Shown here one piece after another: positions 7,742 through 17,226 of a stretch of 64,000 bases of DNA; the stretch's first letter is position 1; each line of letters opens with the position of its first letter. The notes under the pieces are model-generated. The model ran no database searches, was not told the DNA's origin, and worked only from the letters and a program-made list of their open reading frames with translations. This DNA is from Planctomycetia bacterium (lineage in GTDB: Bacteria; Planctomycetota; Planctomycetia; Pirellulales; PNKZ01), in assembly GCA_021413845.1 (NCBI GenBank), contig JAIOPP010000096.1, positions 1 to 64,000 on the forward strand. Reading direction: 5' to 3'. The position numbers and the translations under genes are program-made.

Positions 7742-8962
7742 GTGACTGATTACGAGTCTTGGACTCCAGCGATCATGGGGGGCGAGCGTGCGTTTCCCGA
7801 GGGCCCGCCGGCTTGGCCGCCGCCGGACGAAGACGTTCTTGCGGCCTTGCAGAAAGCCTATCGCGACGGTTCTTGGGGACGCTACGAAGGGCCGAACCTT
7901 GAGGCGCTGATCACGGCGTTGCAAGAGTTGTTGAAGGTCCCGCATATCTTGCCTTGTAGCTCGGGAACGATTGCCGTTGAAATTGCGCTACGCGGTTTGG
8001 GGGTCGAGCCCCGCGATGAAGTGATTCTGGGAGCTTATGATTTTCCGGGCAATTTTCGTGCGATCGAAGCGATCGGCGCGACGCCGGTGTTGATCGACTT
8101 AGATCCGCAGACTCGCTGTATCGACGTCGACCAAGCCGCCGCCGCATGCGGCCCGCTCACGAAAGCGATGATCGCGACCCATCTGCATGGGGCGGTCGTC
8201 GACATGCGGCGTTTGCGCGAGCTTGCCGACGACCGTAAGTTCCGGATCGTCGAGGATGCATGCCAGTGCTCGGGAGCCGTGGTTCAAGGGATGCCAGCGG
8301 GCACATGGGGAGATGCGGGGGTCTTTAGCTTCGGCGGCAGCAAGCTCCTCACGGCCGGCCGTGGCGGTGCCGTATTTACGGCTCGGGCGGACGTTTATCA
8401 ACGCATGAAGATTTTCAACGAACGGGGCAACGCGGCATTTCCACTAAGCGAGTTGCAAGCGGCCGTACTAATGCCGCAACTGGAGAAACTGCCGGCGCGA
8501 GGCATTGCCCGGCGTTCCGCCGCGCGGCGCTTGGCCGCCGCTTTAGCCGAAGCACCGGGACTGATCCCCGTGCCGACGGAACCGAGCGATTGCCGGCCCG
8601 AGTTCTACAAACTGGGACTGATGTTCGATCTTCGCCCCCAGGAAAGCGGCGAAGATATTTCTTTAAGCCGCGATGCATTCGGCAACGCCGCACGAGCCGA
8701 GGGAATTGCGCTCGACCCGGGGTTTCGCGGCTTCCTGCGGCGCACTCGGCGGCGATGCCGGCAGATCGGCGATTGCCCGATCGCGCGGTGTGCGGCCGAA
8801 CGGACTCTCGTGCTGCATCACCCGATCTTGATGGAATCGGAAGATGCCATCGATCGCGTTGCAACGACGCTGCGGCATCTTCTAACGGCATTTCGCGACG
8901 GTGCCGGCACGTGCTCCGATCCAAAAACTTCTTCCACGCCCCGGGATAAAGCTCGACCATGA
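7742..8962 (+). CDS. DegT/DnrJ/EryC1/StrS family PLP-dependent aminotransferase
   Basis: 406 residues of the sugar-aminotransferase type. It shows the N-terminal WGRYEGPNLEALITALQELL, the LPCSSGTIAVEIALRGLGV substrate/PLP region, the PLP-contacting Asp/Gln in VEDACQCSGA, and the Schiff-base lysine in FSFGGSKLLTAGRGGAVF, then FNERGN. Such enzymes transfer an amino group to keto-sugars for surface polysaccharides or natural products; some act as dehydratases instead. No nucleotide-sugar genes are adjacent, so the substrate is unknown. Its last four bases overlap the surE start (ATGA), indicating translational coupling. Confidence 0.9.
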   Translation: MTDYESWTPAIMGGERAFPEGPPAWPPPDEDVLAALQKAYRDGSWGRYEGPNLEALITALQELLKVPHILPCSSGTIAVEIALRGLGVEPRDEVILGAYDFPGNFRAIEAIGATPVLIDLDPQTRCIDVDQAAAACGPLTKAMIATHLHGAVVDMRRLRELADDRKFRIVEDACQCSGAVVQGMPAGTWGDAGVFSFGGSKLLTAGRGGAVFTARADVYQRMKIFNERGNAAFPLSELQAAVLMPQLEKLPARGIARRSAARRLAAALAEAPGLIPVPTEPSDCRPEFYKLGLMFDLRPQESGEDISLSRDAFGNAARAEGIALDPGFRGFLRRTRRRCRQIGDCPIARCAAERTLVLHHPILMESEDAIDRVATTLRHLLTAFRDGAGTCSDPKTSSTPRDKARP

Positions 8963-9681
8963 GCCTGCGATTCTTAGTTTCCAACGACGATGGATACGAC
9001 GCGCCGGGAATCGAAGCACTCGTTGCCGTGCTGCGGAAGTTCGGCACGACGACCGTCGTAGCCCCGCTAGCCGAGCAGTCGGGCTGCGGACATCGCGTGA
9101 CGACGCATCAACCGCTGACGCTCAAGCAAATCGGCGACGATTGGTACAGCCTCGACTGTACGCCGGCCGATTGCGTGCGGGTCGCGATCTCGCACCTCAA
9201 GCTGGAGGTCGACTTCGTCGTCGCGGGAATCAATGCCGGCGGCAATCTCGGTTGCGACGTGTTTATGTCGGGAACCGTCGCTGCGGCCCGCGAAGCCGCG
9301 TTATTAGGCGTGCCGAGCATCGCCGTTTCTCAATATCGTCGCACGCGCGAGCCCGTGGATTGGGAGCGTGCCCAGCGCTGGATCACGCCGGCCATTCAGA
9401 AATGCCTAGAGGAGCCTCGACAGCTTGGCGTCTACTGGAATCTCAATCTGCCTGACCCTGCCATCACGCCCGACGCCGGCAACGGCACGGCGTATGTGCC
9501 GCCGATCATCCGTTGCCCTCTCGACACGAATCCGCTCGCATTCCGGTACGAACGCCAAGACGACCACCTCGTTTACCGAGGCACTTATCAAGAACGTGGT
9601 CGGACTCCGGAGTACGACGTCGCCGTTTGCTTCGACGGGTCGATTAGCATGACCCGCCTGCAACTCAGCCTGCATGCATAG
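8959..9681 (+). CDS. surE: 5'/3'-nucleotidase SurE
   Basis: A 240-residue SurE-family phosphatase that hydrolyses nucleoside monophosphates and short polyphosphates in the cytoplasm. The metal-binding signature is at the N-terminus (FLVSNDDGYDAPGIEAL). It is followed by VVAPLAEQSGCGH, the DCTPADCVRVAIS segment, GINAGGNLGCDVFMSGTVAA with the second metal-site Asn, and AREAALLGVPSIAVS. Length and motif order are normal for the family. The start overlaps the aminotransferase stop codon, so the two are probably co-transcribed, although they share no obvious pathway. Confidence 0.95.
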   Translation: MSLRFLVSNDDGYDAPGIEALVAVLRKFGTTTVVAPLAEQSGCGHRVTTHQPLTLKQIGDDWYSLDCTPADCVRVAISHLKLEVDFVVAGINAGGNLGCDVFMSGTVAAAREAALLGVPSIAVSQYRRTREPVDWERAQRWITPAIQKCLEEPRQLGVYWNLNLPDPAITPDAGNGTAYVPPIIRCPLDTNPLAFRYERQDDHLVYRGTYQERGRTPEYDVAVCFDGSISMTRLQLSLHA

Positions 9682-9743
9682 AGCAGGCTTGGACCGGGAA
9701 TGGATTGCCTCGGAATATGGACACGCTTGGGAAACTCGCAGCG

Positions 9744-10037
9744 TTACTTCGACGGGCGAAGCGTTTGCTGAATGATTTCCCGAATGCGGTTCTGTCCGAC
9801 GTGCTTCGCACGCATCGTGGCGACCGCTATGCCACGGCTCTGCGGAGCATCGTGGGATACGGACGGGGCAGCGCCCACGGATTCGAGAATCGCTTCAAGC
9901 TCGCCCCGCATGATTTTGCAATCCGAGGGAGCTTCGATTCCCAGGCTGACACGGTTGCCGGAAAGGCGTTGGACCGTGATGACGATGTTGTCGCCGATTC
10001 GAATTTGTTCGCCTTGCTTACGGCTGAGTACGAGCAT
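9744..10037 (-). CDS. csrA: CsrA carbon-storage regulator with C-terminal extension
   Basis: A 97-residue RNA-binding translational regulator. Residues 1-50 are a standard CsrA domain: MLVLSRKQGEQIRIGDNIVI, then GNRVSLGIEAPSDCKIMRGEL. Typical CsrA proteins end near residue 60-65. Here a further 35 or so residues (from about SVGAAPSV) end in a basic, possibly helical tail (NRIREIIQQTLRPSK). A good ribosome-binding site (GGAGG, 8 bases before the ATG) supports the start at 10037. CsrA binds GGA motifs in mRNA leaders and often controls flagellar or central-carbon genes. The gene stands alone, convergent with surE. Confidence 0.93.
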   Translation of the reverse strand: MLVLSRKQGEQIRIGDNIVITVQRLSGNRVSLGIEAPSDCKIMRGELEAILESVGAAPSVSHDAPQSRGIAVATMRAKHVGQNRIREIIQQTLRPSK

Positions 10038-10737
10038 GGATCCATCCTCCGTGAAATTTTCAGTGAAACACGACGGGAGCGTTTTTGCTCCTGCCGCACA
10101 ATCCTTTGATCACGCTTCAACCACGGCGTCTGATCCTGCCTAAAAGACGTCGGCGTTTGCCGGTGAACGGCTAAATTCAGTCGCAAACCGGATACCGCTT
10201 AGAGCAAAATTCTTGGGGCCGACAGCGATCGCTCTCCAACTTATTTGCCACAAACAACTTATAGAAAACACAAATCACCACACACATGCTCGTCGGTCGA
10301 CATGTCGCAACTTTCGTGTCTCACATTGAGAAACTTGTCTCAAAATCAGAAGAATCTGGTTATTTTTCGCTCTCCAGACTGATTCGCCATCGACCAGTTT
10401 TACCGAGTATTTTGCCCCCTGATTCGCAACCGACTGCGACAGAACGTCGCTCTATGCAATTATGAAAACGAGCCTTAAGGCAGAGATTTTGATTGCATGT
10501 CGGAAGCAAGCTTCGCTTTTGTGTCACAGTCGTTGGCGATCGCTAAGCGAGTGAACACCAGATTCAAAGACCTTGCTTGGCCCGAACACATCTCGAACGT
10601 TGCCCGACGATCACTAAGGAAACGGGCGAAAAGATCTTTGCGCCGAAACTCGTAAACGTCTAACCGGAGCCTAACCCTCCGTCGATAAATTCATACTGCT
10701 ATGGAACTTTTTCGCTCACGTAACCTATATTGAATAC
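10038..10737. other. 700-base intergenic region between csrA and the Nudix gene
   Basis: No credible coding region was found on either strand. The stretch is more AT-rich than its surroundings, with runs such as TTATAGAAAACACAAATCA and TGGTTATTTTTCGC. It must hold the csrA promoter on the left and the Nudix promoter on the right. No cloverleaf or terminator hairpin was recognised. A small RNA is possible but unsupported. Confidence 0.4.
10703..10737 (+). promoter_or_regulatory. Candidate promoter giving a leaderless Nudix mRNA
   Basis: A -10 like hexamer TATATT lies at 10726-10731. The usual six-to-seven-base spacing puts transcription start at or next to the A of the ATG at 10738. The -35 region is weak (around 10702-10708). 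No Shine-Dalgarno-like sequence precedes the ATG. This is a pattern seen by eye only. Confidence 0.3.
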
Positions 10738-11172
10738 ATGAAGCAAAGTTCGAACCCGAATTCGCATGCTTGTGCAATTCCCTACCGCATCGCCGGGGGC
10801 CGGGTCGAGGTTTGCATCGTCACCACGGTGCGCAAACAGCGCTGGGTGTTTCCCAAGGGTTACGTCGAAGACGGCGAAACCGAAGCGGAAGCGGCCTTAA
10901 AAGAGGCTTTCGAGGAAGCAGGCCTGATCGGCCGCATCGCCGGCAACTCGGTCGGCAGTTACGAACGCCGCAAGCTAGGTCTTATTTGCCGAGTGGCTTG
11001 CTACTTGATGCAAGTCGAAGAGTGCCAACGCGCTTGGGATGAATCCAGCGTGCGCCGACGACGCTGGGTGCCGGCCTCCGAGGCACTCGCCGAACTCGGC
11101 CAAAAAGAGCAACGAAGCATTTACGCTTCGATCTTGCGCCGCCTCGAACGACGCCGTCCGAAGGCGGGCTAA
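10738..11172 (+). CDS. Nudix hydrolase
   Basis: A 144-residue Nudix (MutT-like) pyrophosphohydrolase. The Nudix box lies at about residues 40-62: GYVEDGETEAEAALKEAFEE followed by AGL. It fits Gx5Ex7REUxEExGU with Lys in place of the Arg. The preceding QRWVFPKG and following GSYERRKLGLICRVACYLM resemble diadenosine-polyphosphate or inositol-pyrophosphate phosphatases of the DIPP type, whose boxes are likewise preceded by WxxPKG. Substrates cannot be settled from sequence. The gene is monocistronic, convergent with the Gfo/Idh-type gene, and may be translated from a leaderless mRNA. Confidence 0.9.
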   Translation: MKQSSNPNSHACAIPYRIAGGRVEVCIVTTVRKQRWVFPKGYVEDGETEAEAALKEAFEEAGLIGRIAGNSVGSYERRKLGLICRVACYLMQVEECQRAWDESSVRRRRWVPASEALAELGQKEQRSIYASILRRLERRRPKAG

Positions 11173-11236
11173 CCGCTTAGCGACGTCGGTCCCTTGATGA
11201 GTCCGGCCGCTCGTTTCATTTGGCGATTTAACGCGA

Positions 11237-12286
11237 CTATTTCGACGTGGCCGAACTAGGCTTCTTCGCACGCTCTAAGATATCGGCGATCAGCACGCTC
11301 TTACCGCCGAGGCGCTTGCTCTCGTCGGCCGCTTCCATAAATGCCACGAGATTGATCGTCGTTTCTTTTGCGACCGGCGGTTTCCCCGTCTTAAAGAATC
11401 CGGCGATCTCGACCAAAAGGGGTCCATACCCGCCCCCCTTGCGCTCTTCGGCCGGTCCTGCTCCCGTGCTACCGAAGACGAACGCTCCGTACCCGGATTT
11501 GCCGGATCGAATGCCGCGGAAGGTTCCTACGCGGCCTTCCTTCCATACGCCCGACACGACATGCGTGTCCGGAGTCGCGACACACGCCACGCTCTCGCAA
11601 CCGTCGCCCATGATGGTGAACAGAATTTCAACACCATGAATGCCGTACCAGAACAGGTCGGGATGATGTTCTTCGAGCGAACAAGGGCCGTACGACAAGC
11701 AGCCGAGAACATCGCCGAACGGCTTCTCGGCGTTAACCGCCGCAATGCCGGGATAGTAGCGGAGCGACGAGCTGGAAAAAATCGGAGTGCCGGATTCTTC
11801 CGCGAGCCGGTAGATTTCCAATGTGTCCGCGAGCGATGCGGCGATCGGTTTGTCGATGAACATCGGCTTCTTTTTGGCGGCGTTCTTATTCGCCTCGAAC
11901 ACCGGGCGAGCTTGGGCCAAGTGCGGCCGGCCATCGACGCTTTCCAGCAGAATGGCATCGACTTTCGGCAACAACGCTTCGACCGAGTCGACGATCTCGA
12001 CCCCTTGCTTACTCAATTGCTCGGTAAAGCCGGCAACGCGAGAATGGCTCGAATGCACATCGCTCGACCCGCCGGGAAACGCCGCCACGACTTTCATCCC
12101 AGCCAAAGGGCTATCGGCCTTCGCGTTGTTGATAGCCCCCGTGAATGCCGGCGCATGCGAAGTGTCGAGTCCGATGATCCCGATCTTGATGAGTTCGCTT
12201 TTCGCAGCATCCTCGGCTTGAGCCGGCAACGCTCCCGAGACGAAAACGGTCAGCGCGATGAAGACGCGATGAAGACGGAAGCGCAT
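11237..12286 (-). CDS. Secreted Gfo/Idh/MocA-family oxidoreductase
   Basis: 349 residues from the ATG at 12286, chosen because GGAG precedes it and a clear signal peptide follows (FIALTVFVSGALPAQAED). The mature part starts with a Rossmann fold (IKIGIIGLDTSHAPAFTGAI). It continues with VDAILLESVDGRPHLAQA, the family-typical FIDKPIAASLADTLEIYRLA, and a C-terminal domain with HHPDLFWYGIHGVEILFTIM. Planctomycetes encode many exported proteins of this family, thought to act on sugars in the periplasm. The EKP motif is IDKP here. Dehydrogenase activity and substrate are unproven. The frame stays open further upstream, but there it lies antisense to the TPR gene at 12464 and is not coding. Confidence 0.87.
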   Translation of the reverse strand: MRFRLHRVFIALTVFVSGALPAQAEDAAKSELIKIGIIGLDTSHAPAFTGAINNAKADSPLAGMKVVAAFPGGSSDVHSSHSRVAGFTEQLSKQGVEIVDSVEALLPKVDAILLESVDGRPHLAQARPVFEANKNAAKKKPMFIDKPIAASLADTLEIYRLAEESGTPIFSSSSLRYYPGIAAVNAEKPFGDVLGCLSYGPCSLEEHHPDLFWYGIHGVEILFTIMGDGCESVACVATPDTHVVSGVWKEGRVGTFRGIRSGKSGYGAFVFGSTGAGPAEERKGGGYGPLLVEIAGFFKTGKPPVAKETTINLVAFMEAADESKRLGGKSVLIADILERAKKPSSATSK

Positions 12287-12463
12287 GGCAGATTCTCCAA
12301 GGGGGCGGCAGGCAGGGGAGTGCGGTCGGGGAACTCTTCGCAACCAAGAAATCGAAACCAGGAAATCGCGGCCGAAAAAATTCGACCTTTCATAACGAGT
12401 TTCATTGCTCGGCGAAGTGAACTCAGTTAGTCTACTCGCCGCCCCTACCCACGGAAAGCACCG

Positions 12464-13168
12464 ATGAAAAAAAGCTGCCGCCTTCTTCCATTCGCGCTCA
12501 TAGTTATGGCCGCCGCTTGCTATTTCGAGCAACCGGCGACGTTCGTCGAGGGTGCCGAACCCGTCGTGCCGAAAGCAACCGCCGAAACTCCCGACATGCT
12601 CGAGCAGCGTGGCAGCGACCATTTCCGTGCAAGTCGATTCACCGCTTCGGTCGCCGATTTCGATCAAGAGATCAAGCTCGATCCACGGCGAGCCCCTTGG
12701 CACTGGAAACGTGGCATCTCGCTCTACTATGCCGGCCGCTATGCCGATGGCGCCAAGCAATTCGAGGGGTATCAAACCGTCGACGGCAACGACGTCGAGA
12801 ATGCGGTGTGGCGATTTCTCTGCCAAGCTCGCGATCCGAATGTCGGCCTCGAAAAGGCGCGGCGCGAGATGCTGACGATCAAAGACGATCGCCGAGTTCC
12901 CATGACGCAAATCTATGCGCTGTACCACGGCGACCTCAAGCCCGACGATGTGGTTGCGGCGGCGAAATTAGGAAATCCTCCCGAATCGGTCCTAGCTCAA
13001 CGCCTGTTCTACGCACACCTCTATCTCGGCCTCTATTTCGAGGTGTTGGGGGATCTGCCGGCGGCCAAGCTTCAAATGAAGGAAGCAGTGGCGCGAAAGA
13101 TCGACCACTACATGGGGGACGTCGCCGTAGTGCACGAGAAGTTGCTCGCCGCGAAAACCGCGAAATAG
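12464..13168 (+). CDS. Exported TPR-repeat protein
   Basis: 234 residues. An N-terminal hydrophobic stretch (LLPFALIVMAAAC) looks like a signal peptide; the Cys could be a lipid site but the lipobox is poor. A TPR region follows (about residues 45-105: MLEQRGSDHFRASRFTASVA, WKRGISLYYAGRYADGAKQF) with further helical repeats toward the C-terminus (LYLGLYFEVLGDLPAAKLQM). It resembles NlpI-like periplasmic scaffold proteins. No enzymatic motif is visible. It is divergent from the Gfo/Idh gene, sharing a 177-base promoter region. Confidence 0.78.
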   Translation: MKKSCRLLPFALIVMAAACYFEQPATFVEGAEPVVPKATAETPDMLEQRGSDHFRASRFTASVADFDQEIKLDPRRAPWHWKRGISLYYAGRYADGAKQFEGYQTVDGNDVENAVWRFLCQARDPNVGLEKARREMLTIKDDRRVPMTQIYALYHGDLKPDDVVAAAKLGNPPESVLAQRLFYAHLYLGLYFEVLGDLPAAKLQMKEAVARKIDHYMGDVAVVHEKLLAAKTAK

Positions 13169-13331
13169 CCCCCCGCTTGCCGGCATCGCCGGAATATGAA
13201 AGGGTTACCGAGCCAATCCCCAGGTCGATCTAGGGAATACGCGCGCCCGGTTGTTAGAATTTGCGCCGATTCGGTTTTCTAAGATTGTCGGTTCCGTTCA
13301 TCTCGGATTATCCCGCTAAGGTATTTCAACG

Positions 13332-13958
13332 ATGCCGCTCGCACTCAAAACGAAAAGCCAATGGTGCACCGAGGTCGTCAACATGGCGTTTTCGGACATC
13401 CAACGGGATCAACAGTTGCTCAACGCCTTGAGCAAAGCGCTGAAGGCAGCGAAGAGCGACGAACAGTTTATGTATCTCAACGATAAAAAACGCGACCCGA
13501 CGTATCTCTACGAGACATACGTGAAGAACACGAATCTTCCCCGATTCGTCAACGTTTCGGCTTCGATGATGCGCGCTTGCGCTGCGGTGGCCGCGGATCC
13601 GAAGAAGCTCTCGGCCGAAATTGCGAAGGTCACCTCCGAGGTCCAGCAACTCTTCTCGCAAAACCTACGACCGACGTTCATGGCTTCGACGTCGTGCGAC
13701 ACTTGGTGCGACCTTCAAAACGAAGAACTCGCCAAGGCCGACTGCGTGAAGCGAGGCAAGAAGCTCGCCAAGATCCTCGGCATCGATGCCAGAATGATCG
13801 CCCAAGCGCTCACGGCGATTGCGATCGCGCGCTTCAAGAAGGACAAGAAGGGGATCGCAGACGCAATGGCCGAAATCCAAGCTGAAGGGGATAAGGCCAA
13901 GGCTAAGGAAATCGAAAAACTCATTCTGAGCGAGCTCGAAAACATGGGATTGCGATAA
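13332..13958 (+). CDS. Conserved-looking hypothetical protein, helical
   Basis: I do not recognise this 208-residue protein. It is rich in Lys, Ala and Glu and predicted mostly helical by composition, with no signal peptide or membrane segment. A central Cys-bearing stretch (STSCDTWCDLQNEELAKADC) could bind metal or form disulfides. The C-terminus is an amphipathic Lys/Glu helix (GIADAMAEIQAEGDKAKAKE), possibly coiled coil. It stands alone between the TPR gene and phoD, on the same strand, with about 160-180 base gaps each side. Confidence 0.65.
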   Translation: MPLALKTKSQWCTEVVNMAFSDIQRDQQLLNALSKALKAAKSDEQFMYLNDKKRDPTYLYETYVKNTNLPRFVNVSASMMRACAAVAADPKKLSAEIAKVTSEVQQLFSQNLRPTFMASTSCDTWCDLQNEELAKADCVKRGKKLAKILGIDARMIAQALTAIAIARFKKDKKGIADAMAEIQAEGDKAKAKEIEKLILSELENMGLR

Positions 13959-14136
13959 AGATCCCTACCGCCGAACCGACGGCGCTTCGATAGCGACGGA
14001 AAACGCCTGCGCTCGTTGCGGCATCTGGCTTCATGGCACCGAGCGGCTAGACTGACGAATCGATCCGGATCCCGCACGACCTGCGCGCCGCGATCCGTTT
14101 TCGTTTTTCCCGCCCACTCCCTTAGGCTTCACTCCT

Positions 14137-15711
14137 ATGTGTGCTTTGCGGATCGATGTGCCGGGCCGTGCATGGAGTCGTCGAGCCGTGTTGAAGGCCG
14201 GTGCTGCCGTGAGCTTCTGGCCGCTGCTCGGCGTGCCGGCTTCCGCGCTTGCGAAGAAGTTCGTCGCGACCGGCGACTATCCGTTCACGCTCGGCGTGGC
14301 GTCCGGAGATCCGCTCCCCGACGGCTTCGTGATCTGGACTCGACTGGCACCGAAGCCGCTCGCAGGGGGCGGCATGCCGGAGGAGAACGTCGAAGTTCGC
14401 TATCAGGTCGCCACGGATGAAAAGATGACGCAAGTCGTCGCGAAGGGAACCGCGATCGCCACACCCGACCTCGCTCACTCGGTACATGTCGAGGTGGTGG
14501 GCTTAGAGCCCGCGCGGTGGTACTTCTATCAATTCTCGGCCTCGGGCGAAACGAGCCCGGTCGGCCGAAGCCGAACGGCACCGAAGCTCGACTCGATTCC
14601 CGATCGCCTTCGTTTCGCTTTCGCATCGTGCCAACACTTCGAGCAAGGGCTATTCACCGCCTACAAGCACATGGCGGCGGAAGACCTCGACTTCATCGCG
14701 CATCTCGGCGATTACATCTACGAATACGCGGGCAAAGAAAAGCAAGTGCGAAAGCATGTCGGGCCGGTGCTCGACTTGCTCGTCGACTATCGCAACCGCC
14801 ACGCACAATACAAGACCGACGAACATCTCCAAGCGGCGCATGCGAAGTGTCCGTGGCTCGTCACTTGGGACGATCATGAATTCGCGAACAACTGCGCAGG
14901 CCTGATCTCCGAGAAGTTCGACGAAACGCCCGAGGTCTACACGCGGCGTCGCGTGAACGCTTATCGCGCCTACTACGAACACATGCCGCTTCGCGTCGCG
15001 CAAGTGCCGCAAGGGCCGTCGATGCGGCTCTACCGAGAAGTCCCGTTCGGCGGCTTGGCCGACTTCCAGATTCTCGACACCCGTCAGTATCGCACCGACC
15101 AGCCGTGCGGCGACGGCAACAAGCTCCCGTGTCCCGAGGTTTACTCGAAACGGGGCACGATGCTCGGCGAGCGCCAAGAGGCTTGGCTTTATAAAGCGTT
15201 GAAGAAGTCGCTGGCGAAATGGAATGTGCTGACCCAGCAAGTGATGATGGCCCGCGTCGACCGGATGCCGGGCATGCTCGAAGCGTACAGCATGGATCAA
15301 TGGCCCGGCTACGAAGCCAATCGCCAACGGGTACTGAAATTCTTCGCTGAAAACCCCGCGTTGAATCCGATCGTCGTTGCCGGCGACATTCACTCGAACT
15401 GGGCCAACGACCTACAAGTCGATTCGGCCGATCCGAAGTCGCCGATCGTCGCGACGGAGTTCGTCGGCACTTCGCTCAGCTCCGGCGGCGACGGGCAAGA
15501 AGCCAACAAAAACAGTTCCACGACGCTTTCGGAGAACCCGTTCGTCAAATTCTACAATGCCGAGCGGGGCTACGTGTCGTGCGACGTTTCGGCGAAAGAA
15601 TGGAAGACGCATTACCGCACGCTGCCGTTCGTGACGAAGCCCGATGCGCCGCTCGTGACTCGAAAGACGTTCGTCGTCGAACATGGCAAGCCGGGGGCGA
15701 AGGAAGCGTAA
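14137..15711 (+). CDS. phoD: PhoD-family alkaline phosphatase (Tat-exported)
   Basis: 524 residues. The N-terminus has a twin-arginine signal (SRRAVLKAG then a hydrophobic stretch ending ASALA), as expected for PhoD, which folds with metals before export. An N-terminal PhoD domain is visible (TLGVASGDPLPDGFVIWTRL), followed by the metallophosphatase core: RFAFASCQHFEQGLFTAYKH, IAHLGDYIYEYAGKE, TWDDHEFANN and VVAGDIHSNW with the metal-ligand His/Asp residues. The enzyme releases phosphate from phosphomonoesters and diesters outside the cytoplasm. Length and motif order are typical. No Pho-box was identified upstream. Confidence 0.93.
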   Translation: MCALRIDVPGRAWSRRAVLKAGAAVSFWPLLGVPASALAKKFVATGDYPFTLGVASGDPLPDGFVIWTRLAPKPLAGGGMPEENVEVRYQVATDEKMTQVVAKGTAIATPDLAHSVHVEVVGLEPARWYFYQFSASGETSPVGRSRTAPKLDSIPDRLRFAFASCQHFEQGLFTAYKHMAAEDLDFIAHLGDYIYEYAGKEKQVRKHVGPVLDLLVDYRNRHAQYKTDEHLQAAHAKCPWLVTWDDHEFANNCAGLISEKFDETPEVYTRRRVNAYRAYYEHMPLRVAQVPQGPSMRLYREVPFGGLADFQILDTRQYRTDQPCGDGNKLPCPEVYSKRGTMLGERQEAWLYKALKKSLAKWNVLTQQVMMARVDRMPGMLEAYSMDQWPGYEANRQRVLKFFAENPALNPIVVAGDIHSNWANDLQVDSADPKSPIVATEFVGTSLSSGGDGQEANKNSSTTLSENPFVKFYNAERGYVSCDVSAKEWKTHYRTLPFVTKPDAPLVTRKTFVVEHGKPGAKEA

Positions 15712-15908
15712 GATCGTCACCTTGATTTCAAACAATCGACCGAATGAGGAAGGGCGATGGCCATTTCAACAAGCGTAGTAAAGGTTGCAGGGACAACGAA
15801 AGAATTGATCAAAAGCGCGTCTCGTGTTTTAAATTCGTTTCTTCAAAAGCCAATGAAGGAAGCAGGGGGCGCGTTGAGCGACTCAGGTTTATTCTCGCGT
15901 CCTTTGCC

Positions 15909-17036
15909 ATGGAAACATTTCTAATGACGATAAAATTTCTTCGGCATTTCCTTTCGGCATTCGCGTTCTGCGTGGCGCTCGTGACGCTGCGTACCGCATG
16001 GTCCGCCGAGATCCCGACGAAAGTCGATGAGACTGCGCGTTGGGAAAACATCTCCGACGAGTTCTTCAAACGAATCGGAGTGCAGGACAAAACGCCGAAC
16101 CACCTGCGGCGGTGCTTGGGCATGGCCGTGGCCCCGACCGGCCAGATCTTCATCGTCACCGGAGACGGCAACGGAATTTGTACGAGCAAGGACCAGGGCG
16201 CCACATGGACCGTGGGTTCCAAGAGCGATGCCGGCGGAAGCGGTATCACCGGTCGGTGCGAGACCGGCTTCAGTTTCTCGATGGCCTATCCCTACGACGG
16301 CAGGCTGGCGTTTTTTTGTATCGATGGAACCGGCGGTATCACACTCGACGGCGGCGCCGCTTGGCGCCCCTTCGGCAAACTGCTTCGGATGCTCGAATAT
16401 GCCGACATGGATTGGAGCGAGCGCGATCCGCAAACGATATTCGGTTTACTGCATGAGCCCTACTATACCGTGCTGAGTATCGATGGCGGAAAGAGTTGGC
16501 GACAGATCTACAAAGAGAGCGAAAACGCCCAAGACAACCGCCACGCGCTCGGCCTCTACTACGGGCTCGCCGACTCCGAAACCCTACTTCGCTCCCACAT
16601 CGATCAAGGAGGGATCGCCATGAGCAAGGACGCGGGTCGAACTTGGACCGGCGTTGCGAAATTTCACATCGTTGGACGGCGACCCGTGCACTTCGGAAAG
16701 AAAACGTATTGGCTCGCCAACGAAGGAGTCGTCGTTTCCGAAAACGGTACCGACTGGACGCTGACGGGGAAGGGCCCGGAAATGCCCCTCTTCGGCCCTT
16801 ACTTCGGCGAGGACGACCGGCAGATGCTGGTCGTTTCGGAGCGGGCCTTTTCCATCTCTCGCGATGGCGGCAAGACATGGCGAGAGGTCGCGCCGACATT
16901 TTCCCCGCCCGACGGCATGAGAAAAAAGATCACCGCCAATGGATCGTTTAATTACTTCGGTTGGGACGCCAAGCACGACTACCTCTACGCTTCAGGGCTC
17001 GGCGCATCGATTTACCGGTTGAAGTTGGCCCCCTGA
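15909..17036 (+). CDS. Exported BNR/Asp-box repeat protein (sialidase-like beta-propeller)
   Basis: 375 residues from the ATG at 15909 (an alternative ATG is at 15924). The frame is open further upstream but that part lacks protein character. A signal peptide (FLRHFLSAFAFCVALVTLRT ending near SAE) is followed by at least four Asp-box repeats: SKDQGATWTV, SIDGGKSWRQ, SKDAGRTWTG and SRDGGKTWRE. These mark a beta-propeller as in sialidases and photosystem-assembly Ycf48-like proteins. None of the sialidase catalytic residues can be assigned, so enzymatic activity is unknown. Confidence 0.8.
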   Translation: METFLMTIKFLRHFLSAFAFCVALVTLRTAWSAEIPTKVDETARWENISDEFFKRIGVQDKTPNHLRRCLGMAVAPTGQIFIVTGDGNGICTSKDQGATWTVGSKSDAGGSGITGRCETGFSFSMAYPYDGRLAFFCIDGTGGITLDGGAAWRPFGKLLRMLEYADMDWSERDPQTIFGLLHEPYYTVLSIDGGKSWRQIYKESENAQDNRHALGLYYGLADSETLLRSHIDQGGIAMSKDAGRTWTGVAKFHIVGRRPVHFGKKTYWLANEGVVVSENGTDWTLTGKGPEMPLFGPYFGEDDRQMLVVSERAFSISRDGGKTWREVAPTFSPPDGMRKKITANGSFNYFGWDAKHDYLYASGLGASIYRLKLAP

Positions 17037-17226
17037 CCGGAATGGAGCCCGTTCTCGAGCTCTACGGCGACCGCGAGTCACCGCGCGACGCGCTTCCGCG
17101 GGCCCCTAGCCGTTTTGCCGGCGTGGTTTTACAATTTGCCGTTTAGCCGAAGCGGCCGGGGACGAGCTTGCGACGAGATCGTCGACCGTCGCTCCCGTTC
17201 GTCGGCAGCCACGAATCTCTCCTGCG

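Noticed and set aside
12287-12928. N-terminal extension of the Gfo/Idh-type protein
   Set aside because: The extension is antisense to the TPR gene, and the internal ATG at 12286 has GGAG plus a signal peptide.
15744-15908. N-terminal extension of the BNR-repeat protein
   Set aside because: It would place 55 Arg/Lys-rich residues before an obvious signal peptide.
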